Shown piece by piece: positions 49,762-57,585 of a DNA stretch of 64,000 bases. Every line of letters begins with the position of its first letter. The first letter of the stretch is position 1. The notes below the pieces were generated by a model that saw only the letters and a list, made by a program, of their open reading frames with translations, was not told where the DNA came from and made no database searches. Origin of the DNA: Asanoa iriomotensis (lineage in GTDB: Bacteria; Actinomycetota; Actinomycetes; Mycobacteriales; Micromonosporaceae); assembly GCF_016862515.1 (NCBI RefSeq), contig NZ_BONC01000038.1, positions 1-64,000 on the forward strand, written 5' to 3'. Made by a program: the position numbers and the translations under genes.

Positions 49762-50961
49762 ATGGCGTACGACGTGATCGTCGTCGGGGCTCGGTGTGCG
49801 GGGTCGCCGCTGGCGATGCTGCTGGCCCGCCAAGGCCACCGGGTGCTGTTGGTCGACCGGGCGACGTTTCCCAGCGACACCGTGTCCACGCACGTCATCC
49901 ACCCGCCGGGTGTGGCCGCGTTGCGGCGGTGGGGGCTGCTCGACCAGGTCGTGGCGACCGGGTGCCCGCCGGTGGGCCGCTACTCGTTCGACCTCGGGCC
50001 GCTGGCCCTGGCCGGCGCGCCGGGCAGCCCGGACGAGCCGTACGCTTATGCGCCGCGGCGGGTGCTGCTCGACAAGATCCTGGTGGACGCCGCGGCGGCC
50101 GCCGGGGTCGAGGTGCGTGAAGGGTTCAGCGTCGACGAGGTGCTCCTCGGCGACGACGGGCGGGTGACCGGGATCCGCGGGCGTGACCAGGGTGGAGCGT
50201 CCGTCGTGGAGCGGGCGCGCGTCGTGGTCGGCGCGGACGGGCGCAACTCGGTCGTCGCCAAGGCCGCCGGGGCCGCCGACTACGAGCAGCGGCCGCCGCT
50301 GACGGTCGGCTACTACTCCTACTGGAGCAACCTGCCGACCGACACGTTCGAGGCCTACAGCCGGCCCGGGCGCGGCTGGGCCGTGTGCCCCACCAACGAC
50401 GACCTGACGCTCGTGATCGGCGGCTGGCCGCACGCCGAGCTCGCCACGCACCGCGACGACGTCGAGGGCACGCTGATGGCGATGTTCCAGAGCTCGCCGG
50501 AGTTCGCCGAGCGGATCCGCGACGCCGAGCGCGAGGAGCGCATCGTCGGCAGTTCGGTGCCGAACTACTTCCGCAACCCGTACGGCCCGGGCTGGGCGCT
50601 GGCCGGCGACGCCGGATACTGCCGGGACTTCATCACCGCGCAGGGCATCACCGACGCCTTCCTCGACGCCGAGGGGTGTGCCGAGGCACTCGGCGCGGCG
50701 CTGGCCGGCTCGACGGGCTACGCCGAGGCGATGGCCGGCTACCAGCGCGGTCGGGACGCCCGGGCGATGCCGGTCTACCAGCTGACGCTCCAGATCGCCG
50801 CGCTCCAGCCGCCCGACGAGCAGATGGTCCAGCTCGTCGGCGCGATGGCCGGCAAACAGGACGCGATGGACGCGTTCGCCCGCCTGAACTCCGGCGTGAC
50901 CTCGCCGGTCGAGTTCTTCGCGCCGGAGAACGTCGGCCGGCTGATCAGCGGCGCCACCTAG
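49762..50961 (+). CDS. FAD-dependent oxidoreductase (geranylgeranyl reductase-like)
   Basis: A 399-aa flavoprotein. The FAD motif is VIVVGARCAGSPLAMLLARQG with VLLVDRATFPSD and the conserved STHVIHPPG; the second FAD motif is PGWALAGDAGYCRDFITAQG. It is related to GGR-type and aromatic monooxygenase-like flavoproteins; substrate unknown. ATG 49762 follows GGGGAGGG. An in-frame upstream extension to 49639 runs into the LAL regulator's end and is rejected. Its last 17 bp overlap the convergent LysR gene. Confidence 0.88.
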   Translation: MAYDVIVVGARCAGSPLAMLLARQGHRVLLVDRATFPSDTVSTHVIHPPGVAALRRWGLLDQVVATGCPPVGRYSFDLGPLALAGAPGSPDEPYAYAPRRVLLDKILVDAAAAAGVEVREGFSVDEVLLGDDGRVTGIRGRDQGGASVVERARVVVGADGRNSVVAKAAGAADYEQRPPLTVGYYSYWSNLPTDTFEAYSRPGRGWAVCPTNDDLTLVIGGWPHAELATHRDDVEGTLMAMFQSSPEFAERIRDAEREERIVGSSVPNYFRNPYGPGWALAGDAGYCRDFITAQGITDAFLDAEGCAEALGAALAGSTGYAEAMAGYQRGRDARAMPVYQLTLQIAALQPPDEQMVQLVGAMAGKQDAMDAFARLNSGVTSPVEFFAPENVGRLISGAT

Positions 50962-51877
50962 GCGTCCAGACCTCGGTGCCCGACAGGTCCGCCCGTCGGG
51001 AGCCGAGGTACGCGCGGAGCCGGCCGAGGGCCGGATGCCGGTTGTCGGCCCGCCAGATCAGCGACATCGGATAGATCGGCATCGGGTCGCGCACCGGGAT
51101 CCGCCGCAGGTCGTAGCTGTCCGGCCACAGGTAGCGCGAGCGCGCTCCGACCAATGTGGCCAGTTCCGCCGAGTCCGCCAGCTCGGCCATCAGGGACTCG
51201 TTGCCGAAGCTGGGCCCGATCACGTCGATCGTGAGGCCGAACGCGGCGGCGAGCTCGGCGTAGTAGGCGGCCCACTCGCTGCCGGGGTCCATCCCCGGCA
51301 TCCAGATCCGGTGCCTGACGAGTCGCGCCGGCGTCACCGTCCGCGCGTTGGCCAGCGGGTGCGCCGGGCCCACGAGCAGCTCGTGCGTTTCGTCGATCAC
51401 CCGGGCGGTGCGGATCGTCGCGGGCAGGTCCCGCGCCGGCATCGTGACCGCGTGGAAGGTGGCGTCCACCGTGCCGGCCTCGACGGCGGCGATCGCGCCC
51501 GCCACGTCCGCGGTGAGCGTCACGACGTCCAGGTCGATCTCGGGATGCGCGCGGTAGAAGTCCTCCAACAGCACGGCCGGCGCGACCCGCCGGCTGTGCA
51601 CGTCGACGCGCAGCGCCCGCCGGCCCGGGCGCACGGACGCGTCGGCCCGGTCCGCCACCCGCAGCAGCTCGCGGGCGTGCGGCAGGAACGCCTGGCCGTC
51701 GACCGTGAGCGCGACACCGCGGGCGGTGCGGGTGAACAGCCGCACGGACAGGTCCTTCTCCAACCCCGCGATCCGCTTGGAGGCGGCCTGCTGGGTGATC
51801 GACAGCGCGGCGGCGGCCTCCTGGAACTGGCCGGCGTCGGCTGCGGCGACGAAGGTGCGCACGGCCTCCAGATCCAC
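50945..51877 (-). CDS. LysR-family transcriptional regulator
   Basis: A 310-aa regulator: N-terminal helix-turn-helix VDLEAVRTFVAAADAGQFQEAAAALSITQQAASKRIAGLE and an effector domain (LRVDVHSRRVAPAVLLEDF). GTG 51877 is chosen because a TAAGGT -10 box (51890-51885) sits 7 nt before it and the N-terminus matches the family; an upstream ATG at 51946 is rejected. It is divergent from an MFS gene with an inverted repeat in the gap (51895-51911), its probable operator. Confidence 0.9.
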   Translation of the reverse strand: MDLEAVRTFVAAADAGQFQEAAAALSITQQAASKRIAGLEKDLSVRLFTRTARGVALTVDGQAFLPHARELLRVADRADASVRPGRRALRVDVHSRRVAPAVLLEDFYRAHPEIDLDVVTLTADVAGAIAAVEAGTVDATFHAVTMPARDLPATIRTARVIDETHELLVGPAHPLANARTVTPARLVRHRIWMPGMDPGSEWAAYYAELAAAFGLTIDVIGPSFGNESLMAELADSAELATLVGARSRYLWPDSYDLRRIPVRDPMPIYPMSLIWRADNRHPALGRLRAYLGSRRADLSGTEVWTPRWRR

Positions 51878-51884
51878 GCGCCGA

Positions 51885-51890
51885 ACCTTA
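51885..51890 (-). promoter_or_regulatory. -10 box (TAAGGT), leaderless start of LysR
   Basis: On the minus strand TAAGGT ends 7 nt before GTG 51877. The adjacent inverted repeat at 51895-51911 is upstream of it. Confidence 0.5.
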
Positions 51891-51894
51891 CGGG

Positions 51895-51911
51895 CACAAC
51901 TAATGGTTGTG
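51895..51911. promoter_or_regulatory. Inverted repeat, candidate LysR operator
   Basis: CACAAC-taatg-GTTGTG is a perfect 6-bp inverted repeat with a 5-bp spacer, immediately upstream of the LysR -10 box and in the gap shared with the MFS gene. Confidence 0.5.
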
Positions 51912-51998
51912 GCTCGCCGCCCCGACGGTTGTTTGAGCCAGGCCACCGGCCCTTGCTGAGATGCCAGCGGTCAACGGGACGTTGTGGGGAGGGCCGAA

Positions 51999-53249
51999 GT
52001 GTCGAGACTCGGGCGCCGGTTCGGGTGGCTGTGGGCGGCGTACGCGGTCAGCGCCTATGGCTCTGGTCTGGGCTTCGGCGCGTTCCCGCTGCTCGCGGTG
52101 CTGGTGCTGGACGCCGGTCCGGGGCAGGTGGCCGCCCTGGCCGCGGTGGGTCCCGCGGTCGGTGCGCTGATCGCGCTGCCGCTCGGGCCGTGGGTGGAGT
52201 TCCGCCGCAAGCGGCCCGTGCTGATCGCGATGGACCTGGTGCGGTGCGCGGCCATGCTGACGATCCCGATCGCGTACGCGTTCGGCCGGCTCAGCTTCGC
52301 CCAGCTCCTGGTCGTCTCCGCCGTGATCGCCGCGGCCAGGATCGCGTTCAACGCGGCGAGCGGCGCCTATCTCAAGAGCCTGGTCTGCCCCGCCGACCTG
52401 CTCGTGGCGAACGCGCGGTTCGAGTCGACGACGTGGAGCTCCATCGCCGTCGGCCCGCCGCTCGGCGGCGCCGCGATCGGCCTGTTCGGCCCGGTGACCA
52501 CGGTGATGGCCGACGCGTTCAGCTACCTGCTCTCCGCACTCGGCATCACCGCCATCGGAGGCCGCGAAGCACAGCCGAGGCGCGCGGCGCAGCCGAGGAC
52601 CGGCGAGCTCCTGGACGGCTGGCGACACCTGCTGACCCACCCGGTGCTGCGGCCGCTCTTCCTCAACCAGCTCGCCGTCAGCGGCCTGATCATGGCCACC
52701 GAACCGCTGCTGGCCGTGCTGCTCCTCGGCGAGCTCGGTTTCCCGCCCTGGCAGTACGGGCTCGCGTTCGCCGTGCCCTGCGTCGGCGGCCTGATCGGCG
52801 CGCGCCTCGCCCGCCGGGTCGTGGCCCGCTACGGCCAGCAGCGGATCCTGCGCACGGTCGGCACGCTGCGCGCGGTCTGGCTGATCGGCCTCGCCTTCGT
52901 CCAGCCCGGTGTCGCCGGCCTCGCCACGGTGATCGCCGTCGAGCTGGCGATCGTGATCAGCATGAGCCTCTACAACCCGGTGCTGGCCACCTGCCGGCTC
53001 GAGCACACGCCCACCGCACGCGTCGCCCGCACCCTGACGGCCTGGTCGGTCAGCAGCAGCGCCTCGATCGCCGTCCTCAGCGCCCTCGCGGGCCTGCTCG
53101 CCGACGTCACCGGCCCGCGCACGGCCATCACGGTCGCCGGCGTGCTCATCCTCGCGAGTCCGCTGCTGCTCCCGGGTCCATCGTGGACAACAGCTCGACC
53201 CGGGTCGGTCCGGGAAGTGGATACTGCGGCGCCCCGCCGCCGAGCGTGA
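51999..53249 (+). CDS. MFS transporter (12-TM)
   Basis: A 416-aa major facilitator protein with about 12 hydrophobic segments; the motif A region is LGPWVEFRRKRPVLIAMDLV and another turn is LARRVVARYGQQRIL. GTG 51999 follows GGGGAGGG; GTG 51984 is the alternative. Divergent from LysR, which probably controls it. The last 104 bp overlap the 3' end of the convergent flavoprotein gene, so about 34 residues of one protein are encoded antisense to the other. Substrate unknown. Confidence 0.85.
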   Translation: MSRLGRRFGWLWAAYAVSAYGSGLGFGAFPLLAVLVLDAGPGQVAALAAVGPAVGALIALPLGPWVEFRRKRPVLIAMDLVRCAAMLTIPIAYAFGRLSFAQLLVVSAVIAAARIAFNAASGAYLKSLVCPADLLVANARFESTTWSSIAVGPPLGGAAIGLFGPVTTVMADAFSYLLSALGITAIGGREAQPRRAAQPRTGELLDGWRHLLTHPVLRPLFLNQLAVSGLIMATEPLLAVLLLGELGFPPWQYGLAFAVPCVGGLIGARLARRVVARYGQQRILRTVGTLRAVWLIGLAFVQPGVAGLATVIAVELAIVISMSLYNPVLATCRLEHTPTARVARTLTAWSVSSSASIAVLSALAGLLADVTGPRTAITVAGVLILASPLLLPGPSWTTARPGSVREVDTAAPRRRA

Positions 53250-54564
53250 CAACCCGTTCGCGTACGCCCGGCGTCGCGAAGACCTCGTCCGGGCCGGCGA
53301 TGAACGACGAGAGCGCGCTGTAGGCGCGGGTCAGGTCCGGGTCGTGCAGGCTGGCCGCGAACAGCGCCTTGCTGGCACCCCACCTGGGATCGTCGGGCCG
53401 ATAGGGCAGTCCGGCCAGGTCCGCCTCCAGCTCGGCGAGCCGGTGCCGGTCGAGCCAGATCGTCGCGCGGTACATCGGCTCCATCACCCGTGCGGTCACC
53501 TCGTCGAACCGGCGCGCCAGCTTGTCGTGCTCCGCCGGATCGACCTCGCGCAGGGTGTCCCGGAGCAACCGCGCGTGCAGCAGACCGATCGCCGCGCCGC
53601 GACCGACGGACGGGTTGGTGCAGGCCCAGGCGTCGCCGACCATGACGACGCCGGTCGCGACCGGTGCGCCGTCCACCGCCAGCCGCCGGTAGCGATCTTC
53701 GATGCCGGCCATCACGTCGACGCCGGTGATCGGCTCACCGTCGGCCCACTCGGCGGCGTAGGGGTACAGGGCCAGCGCCCGATCCCAGCACGCCGGGTCG
53801 CGCAGCGCGCGCATCGCCTTGTCGCGGGCGTGCGTCACGAGCACGACGCTCCAGGTGCCGTTGTCGCCGGGCAGGGTCAGCACGCCCATGGAGTCGTGCG
53901 CCTGGAGCAGGTTGGTCCGCAGCGCGGGCAGCTCACCGCGGAAGTGCCGGCCGTAGTAGACGAACCCGCACGGCTCCCGTTCCTCCACGGGAGGTTGGGC
54001 GCCTGCCGCGACCAGCCACGCCGGCAGGGCCGACCGGCGGCCGCCGCAGTCGACGACCAGGTCGGCGCGGATGGGCCGGCCGGCGGCGGTCAGCACGCCG
54101 GTCACGTGCGGCACCCCGCCGCGCCCGTCGGTGGTGAGCCCCGTGACCGCGACGCCCCGGCGGACCGTGACGCCCGCGGATTCGGCCGCCGCCGACAGGA
54201 CCGCTTCGAGCACCGGCCGCCGGGCGGTGACGGTGTCGAACCGCTCGTCGTCGGGGCGCACCGCCCCGCGCCGCGTCTCAGGCAGCAACTCCAGCAGGTT
54301 GCACCGCAGCGCACCGGCCGCGAGCAGCGCCTCCGTCACGCCGGGCAGCTCGTCGCGCACCACCGCCCACCACCGCGGCAGCATGAAGTGCGGCAACCGG
54401 AACTGGTTGACGCCCTGGCGTTGCCAACCGTCCCACGCCTGCTCCGGCACGGGTGCCGGCGCCTGGTCCCGCTCCACGACCGTGACGTCGTGCCCGTCCC
54501 GCGCGAGCAGCGTCGCCGTGGCCAGACCCGTGAGACCGGCACCGAGCACGAGAATCTCCGCCAT
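53146..54564 (-). CDS. FAD-dependent monooxygenase/dehydrogenase-like protein
   Basis: A 472-aa flavoprotein. GxGxxG in ILVLGAGLTGLATATLLARDG with VTVVERDQAP, a conserved LPHFMLPRWW segment, and the second FAD motif GVVMVGDAWACTNPSVGRG. It is related to flavin monooxygenase/squalene epoxidase-like proteins. ATG 54564 gives the family N-terminus; a longer reading to 54648 is rejected. It is divergent from the SDR gene (about 177 bp between the two starts) and overlaps the MFS gene by 104 bp at its 3' end. Confidence 0.85.
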   Translation of the reverse strand: MAEILVLGAGLTGLATATLLARDGHDVTVVERDQAPAPVPEQAWDGWQRQGVNQFRLPHFMLPRWWAVVRDELPGVTEALLAAGALRCNLLELLPETRRGAVRPDDERFDTVTARRPVLEAVLSAAAESAGVTVRRGVAVTGLTTDGRGGVPHVTGVLTAAGRPIRADLVVDCGGRRSALPAWLVAAGAQPPVEEREPCGFVYYGRHFRGELPALRTNLLQAHDSMGVLTLPGDNGTWSVVLVTHARDKAMRALRDPACWDRALALYPYAAEWADGEPITGVDVMAGIEDRYRRLAVDGAPVATGVVMVGDAWACTNPSVGRGAAIGLLHARLLRDTLREVDPAEHDKLARRFDEVTARVMEPMYRATIWLDRHRLAELEADLAGLPYRPDDPRWGASKALFAASLHDPDLTRAYSALSSFIAGPDEVFATPGVRERVVTLGGGAPQYPLPGPTRVELLSTMDPGAAADSRG

Positions 54565-54741
54565 CGTGCACCTCCCCCTCGTCGTGCCTGACGGTGGGCG
54601 CCCGCGGTGCTCACTCACCAGGCCAGAAACCGCCCAATCGGTGCCCACTCAGTGTCGACCGGCCGCGGAGCGGCACACCAGCTCAACGCGATGTCCGATG
54701 GGCGCCAGACGGCGCACCTCCGGCCCAGCAGGCTGGTGTCC

Positions 54742-55485
54742 ATGAACAACACGCTCGATGGCAAGGTGGCGCTGGTGACCGGCGGCAGTCGCGGGATCGG
54801 CGCCGCGGTGGCGGTGCGGCTCGCCCGGCTCGGTGCCGACGTCGCCCTCACGTTTCAGCAGGACAAGATGCGCGCGGACGCCGTGGCCGACGAGGTCCGG
54901 CTGGCCGGTCGGCGGGCCGCCGCGGTGCGGGCCGACAGCGCGGACCCGGCCGCCTTGATCGGCGCGGTCGACCGGGCCGCCGCCGAGCTCGGCCGGCTCG
55001 ACATCGTGGTCAACAACGCCGGCGCCTACCTGACCGGGCCGCTCGACGGGCTGACGCTCGCGGAGTTCGAGCAGACCGTGGCGGTCAACATCCGGGCGCC
55101 GTTCATCGCGACGCAGGCGGCCGTGCGGCACATGCCGGCCGGCGGCCGGATCATCAACATCGGCAGCAACATGGCCGAACGCGCGGTCTTCCCGGGCTTC
55201 GCGCTGTACGCGATGAGCAAGACCGCGCTGGTCGGCCTGACCAAGGCGCTCGGCCGCGAGCTGGGGCCGCGGGCGATCACGGTCAACCTGGTCAACCCCG
55301 GCCCGACCGACACGGACTCCAACCCGGCAGGCGGGCCGAACGCGGGCCTGATCGCCGGTTTCACCGCGCTCGGCCACTACGCGAGCCCGGACGACGTCGC
55401 GGCGACCGTGGCGTTCCTCGCCGGCGACGGCGGCCGCTACATCACCGGCGCGACCGTCAACGTGGACGGCGGGTTCACGATCTAG
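54742..55485 (+). CDS. Short-chain dehydrogenase/reductase (FabG-like)
   Basis: A 247-aa SDR: NAD(P) motif TGGSRGIG, NNAG in IVVNNAGAYL, catalytic Ser region INIGSNMAE (Ser at the S-x12-Y position), Y-x3-K in YAMSK and the ending YITGATVNVDGGFTI. It resembles 3-oxoacyl-ACP reductases and glucose dehydrogenase-like SDRs. ATG 54742 gives the usual N-terminus MNNTLDGKVALVTGG; upstream in-frame starts are rejected. Its stop shares CTAG (55482-55485) with the convergent DUF1707 gene. Confidence 0.9.
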   Translation: MNNTLDGKVALVTGGSRGIGAAVAVRLARLGADVALTFQQDKMRADAVADEVRLAGRRAAAVRADSADPAALIGAVDRAAAELGRLDIVVNNAGAYLTGPLDGLTLAEFEQTVAVNIRAPFIATQAAVRHMPAGGRIINIGSNMAERAVFPGFALYAMSKTALVGLTKALGRELGPRAITVNLVNPGPTDTDSNPAGGPNAGLIAGFTALGHYASPDDVAATVAFLAGDGGRYITGATVNVDGGFTI

Positions 55486-56045
55486 CGCTTGCGGGGCGGG
55501 CGGACCGTCACCGAGCCGAAGACCACTTTGACCTTGACCTCGAGCACCGGGCCGCCCGGGCGGGGCATGCCGCGCAGCTTCGACTCCTTGCTGCCGAAGA
55601 CGGCCGGCCCGGTCAGGCGGACCTCCACCCCTTCGGGCACGAAGATCGTCGCGGCGCCGAAGACCGCGGTCACCTCGATCGTGGTCAGCGGGGCCTGGAG
55701 CTGGGCTTCCTGAAGCTCGAGGTGGCAGTCGCCGAACACGGAGTAGGTCCGCAGGTGGGCCGGCACGACCCAGTGGCCCTTGCGGGACTCGTTGCCGAAG
55801 ACAGCGACCATCCGCACCGGCGGCTGGGACGGCAACGGCGCGAGCGCGGTCGGCACCGCCGGGACCGGCAGGTCGTCGGTGAGTTTGGCCAGCTCGCCGC
55901 GGGTCTGCGCCGCGTGTGCGTCGGCCGCCCGGTCCGCGTACTCGTCCAGCGTCAGCCGGCCCTCCGCGGCCGCCCGCCCGAGCAGGTCGACCACCTGCTC
56001 CCGTTCGCGGTCGGAAACGCGTACCCGATCGGCTTCGTCCTCCAC
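55482..56045 (-). CDS. DUF1707 / LiaF-like C-terminal domain protein
   Basis: A 187-aa protein. Residues 1-60 hold the DUF1707 (SHOCT-like) motif (VRVSDREREQVVDLLGRAAAEGRLTLDEYADRA); residues 80-187 form a right-handed beta repeat with three VFG motifs (MVAVFGNESRKG, VTAVFGAATIFVPEG, VKVVFGSVTV), like the LiaF C-terminal cell-wall-stress domain. No TM segment is seen, unlike LiaF. GTG 56045 is supported by TATGCT (56059-56054) 8 nt ahead. Probably membrane-associated envelope-stress sensing, by analogy. Confidence 0.85.
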   Translation of the reverse strand: MEDEADRVRVSDREREQVVDLLGRAAAEGRLTLDEYADRAADAHAAQTRGELAKLTDDLPVPAVPTALAPLPSQPPVRMVAVFGNESRKGHWVVPAHLRTYSVFGDCHLELQEAQLQAPLTTIEVTAVFGAATIFVPEGVEVRLTGPAVFGSKESKLRGMPRPGGPVLEVKVKVVFGSVTVRPPRKR

Positions 56046-56053
56046 GACCGCTG

Positions 56054-56059
56054 AGCATA
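56054..56059 (-). promoter_or_regulatory. -10 box (TATGCT), leaderless start of DUF1707 gene
   Basis: On the minus strand TATGCT is 8 nt before GTG 56045 and lies in the 15-bp gap after the MocR gene's stop. Confidence 0.4.
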
Positions 56060-56060
56060 G

Positions 56061-57416
56061 CTACGCATGGTGGGCCTCGCCCAGAGCGCGGGCGATCCGG
56101 GCATGCTCGTCGTGCAGCAACGTGGTGGCGATCCGGACGTGCGACCGGCCGTCGCCGTCCACTGTGAACGGCGCTCCCGAGGCGATGCCGATGCCGTCCT
56201 GCGCGAGGGAGCGGATCGCGGCCGCGGCGTCGCGGACCGGCACCCAGGCCGAGAGCCCGGCGATCCCGGTGGGCCGCAGGCCGTGCTCGCGCAGCGCCTG
56301 GACCAACTGCTGCCGGCGCTGGCGGTAGGCGCACCGGGCCCGCCGGATGGTCGCCCTGGTCGCCGGATCGGTCAGCATCCGGGCCAGCGCCCGCTGGGTC
56401 AGCACGGACGGCCACCCGCCGCTGGCCTTCTGCCGGGCGCGTACCCGTGCGACCACCCGGCCGATCCCGGCCAGCGCGCCGACCCGCAGGTGCGGACCGT
56501 GCGACTTGTTCCAGCTCCGGACGAGCAGGGTCCGGTCCGGCAGGAACTCGCCGAGCGACACGTCCGGCGTCGGCGCGAGCTCGTGGGCGGTGTCCTGCTC
56601 GAGGATCACGATGTCGTGGCCGGCAAGCACCGGCGCCAGCGCCTGCGCCCGGCGGCCCGACAGCGCGTGGCCGTACGGGCTGGCCATGCGGGTCTGCAGG
56701 AGCACCATCGCGGGCCGGGTGGCCAGCGCCGCCGCGAGCGCGTCCGGCAGCGGCCCCTCGTCGTCGCAGCGCACCGGCACCGCCCGCGCGCGATGGTCCT
56801 CGACGATGTCGAGCAGCGACGCGGCGGCGACCTCCTCGACGAGCACGCGGTCGTGGGGACGCAGCACGACACCGGCGACCCGGTGCACGGCGTCGTGCGC
56901 GCCGTTGGTGACGGTGAAGTCCTCAGCGTCGAAGGGCCACGTCGCCCGCAGCACCGCCGCCAGGTCGGCGTCCATCGTGTCCGCCGGATAGGTCCGCCAG
57001 TGCGCGCCCGCCACGGCGGCGGCCATCGGGCCGGCGAGGTCGGGCAGCAGGTCGGGGTCCGGGAATGCGGTGGCCAGGTCGAGCCGGACCGGCGGCGGCA
57101 CCAGGCTCGCGAAACGCCGGCCCGCCAGCGTCCCCGGACCGCGCACGAAGCTGCCGTGCCGCCGGTCGCAGTGGATCAGCCCGCGCGCCCGCAACTGCGC
57201 CCACGCCGAGGCGATCGTCGTGGGACCCACGTGCAGCGCGGCGGCCAGCGCGCGCACGGTCGGCAGGCGCAGCCCTTCGGCGAGCTCGCCCGTGTGGATG
57301 AGATCACCGAGCCGGTCCGCGATCCCGCGAGCGGACCGGTCGGTGAGCAACGGTGCCAGTGCGTTCGCGCGCAGCCGTGGCCTCGACACCTCGACGATCG
57401 TCGCTGCCCCGACCAC
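56061..57416 (-). CDS. MocR-type regulator (GntR wHTH fused to aminotransferase)
   Basis: A 451-aa protein. N-terminal GntR winged helix (GIADRLGDLIHTGELAEGLRLPTVRALAAALHVGPTTIASAWAQLRARGLI) is fused to a class I aminotransferase-like domain with PLP-lysine segment RSWNKSHGPHLRVG. MocR proteins (PdxR, GabR types) sense PLP or PLP-amine adducts; targets lie usually next door, here possibly itself and the divergent M14 peptidase. Two TTGAGC repeats in the intergenic gap are candidate binding sites. The GTG start at 57416 is uncertain by a few codons. Confidence 0.88.
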   Translation of the reverse strand: MVGAATIVEVSRPRLRANALAPLLTDRSARGIADRLGDLIHTGELAEGLRLPTVRALAAALHVGPTTIASAWAQLRARGLIHCDRRHGSFVRGPGTLAGRRFASLVPPPVRLDLATAFPDPDLLPDLAGPMAAAVAGAHWRTYPADTMDADLAAVLRATWPFDAEDFTVTNGAHDAVHRVAGVVLRPHDRVLVEEVAAASLLDIVEDHRARAVPVRCDDEGPLPDALAAALATRPAMVLLQTRMASPYGHALSGRRAQALAPVLAGHDIVILEQDTAHELAPTPDVSLGEFLPDRTLLVRSWNKSHGPHLRVGALAGIGRVVARVRARQKASGGWPSVLTQRALARMLTDPATRATIRRARCAYRQRRQQLVQALREHGLRPTGIAGLSAWVPVRDAAAAIRSLAQDGIGIASGAPFTVDGDGRSHVRIATTLLHDEHARIARALGEAHHA

Positions 57417-57442
57417 TTCCGCTGAAGCCCTGCGCGCTTATG

Positions 57443-57459
57443 TTGAGCCATTCTTGAGC
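57443..57459. promoter_or_regulatory. TTGAGC direct repeat between MocR and M14 genes
   Basis: TTGAGC at 57443-57448 and 57454-57459, offset 11 bp (one helical turn), in the MocR/M14 gap. Direct repeats are the common site form for MocR proteins, so this is a candidate site. Confidence 0.4.
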
Positions 57460-57585
57460 TTTCCGCGCCGCGAAACGAAAGCGAACAAACGCGAACACCG
57501 CAGCGCATCTGGCGGCGGTCGCGCACGGCTACGGTTCGGACACCGTCGATCTATGACGACCGATGTCGAGTCGGAAGGTTCGCCG

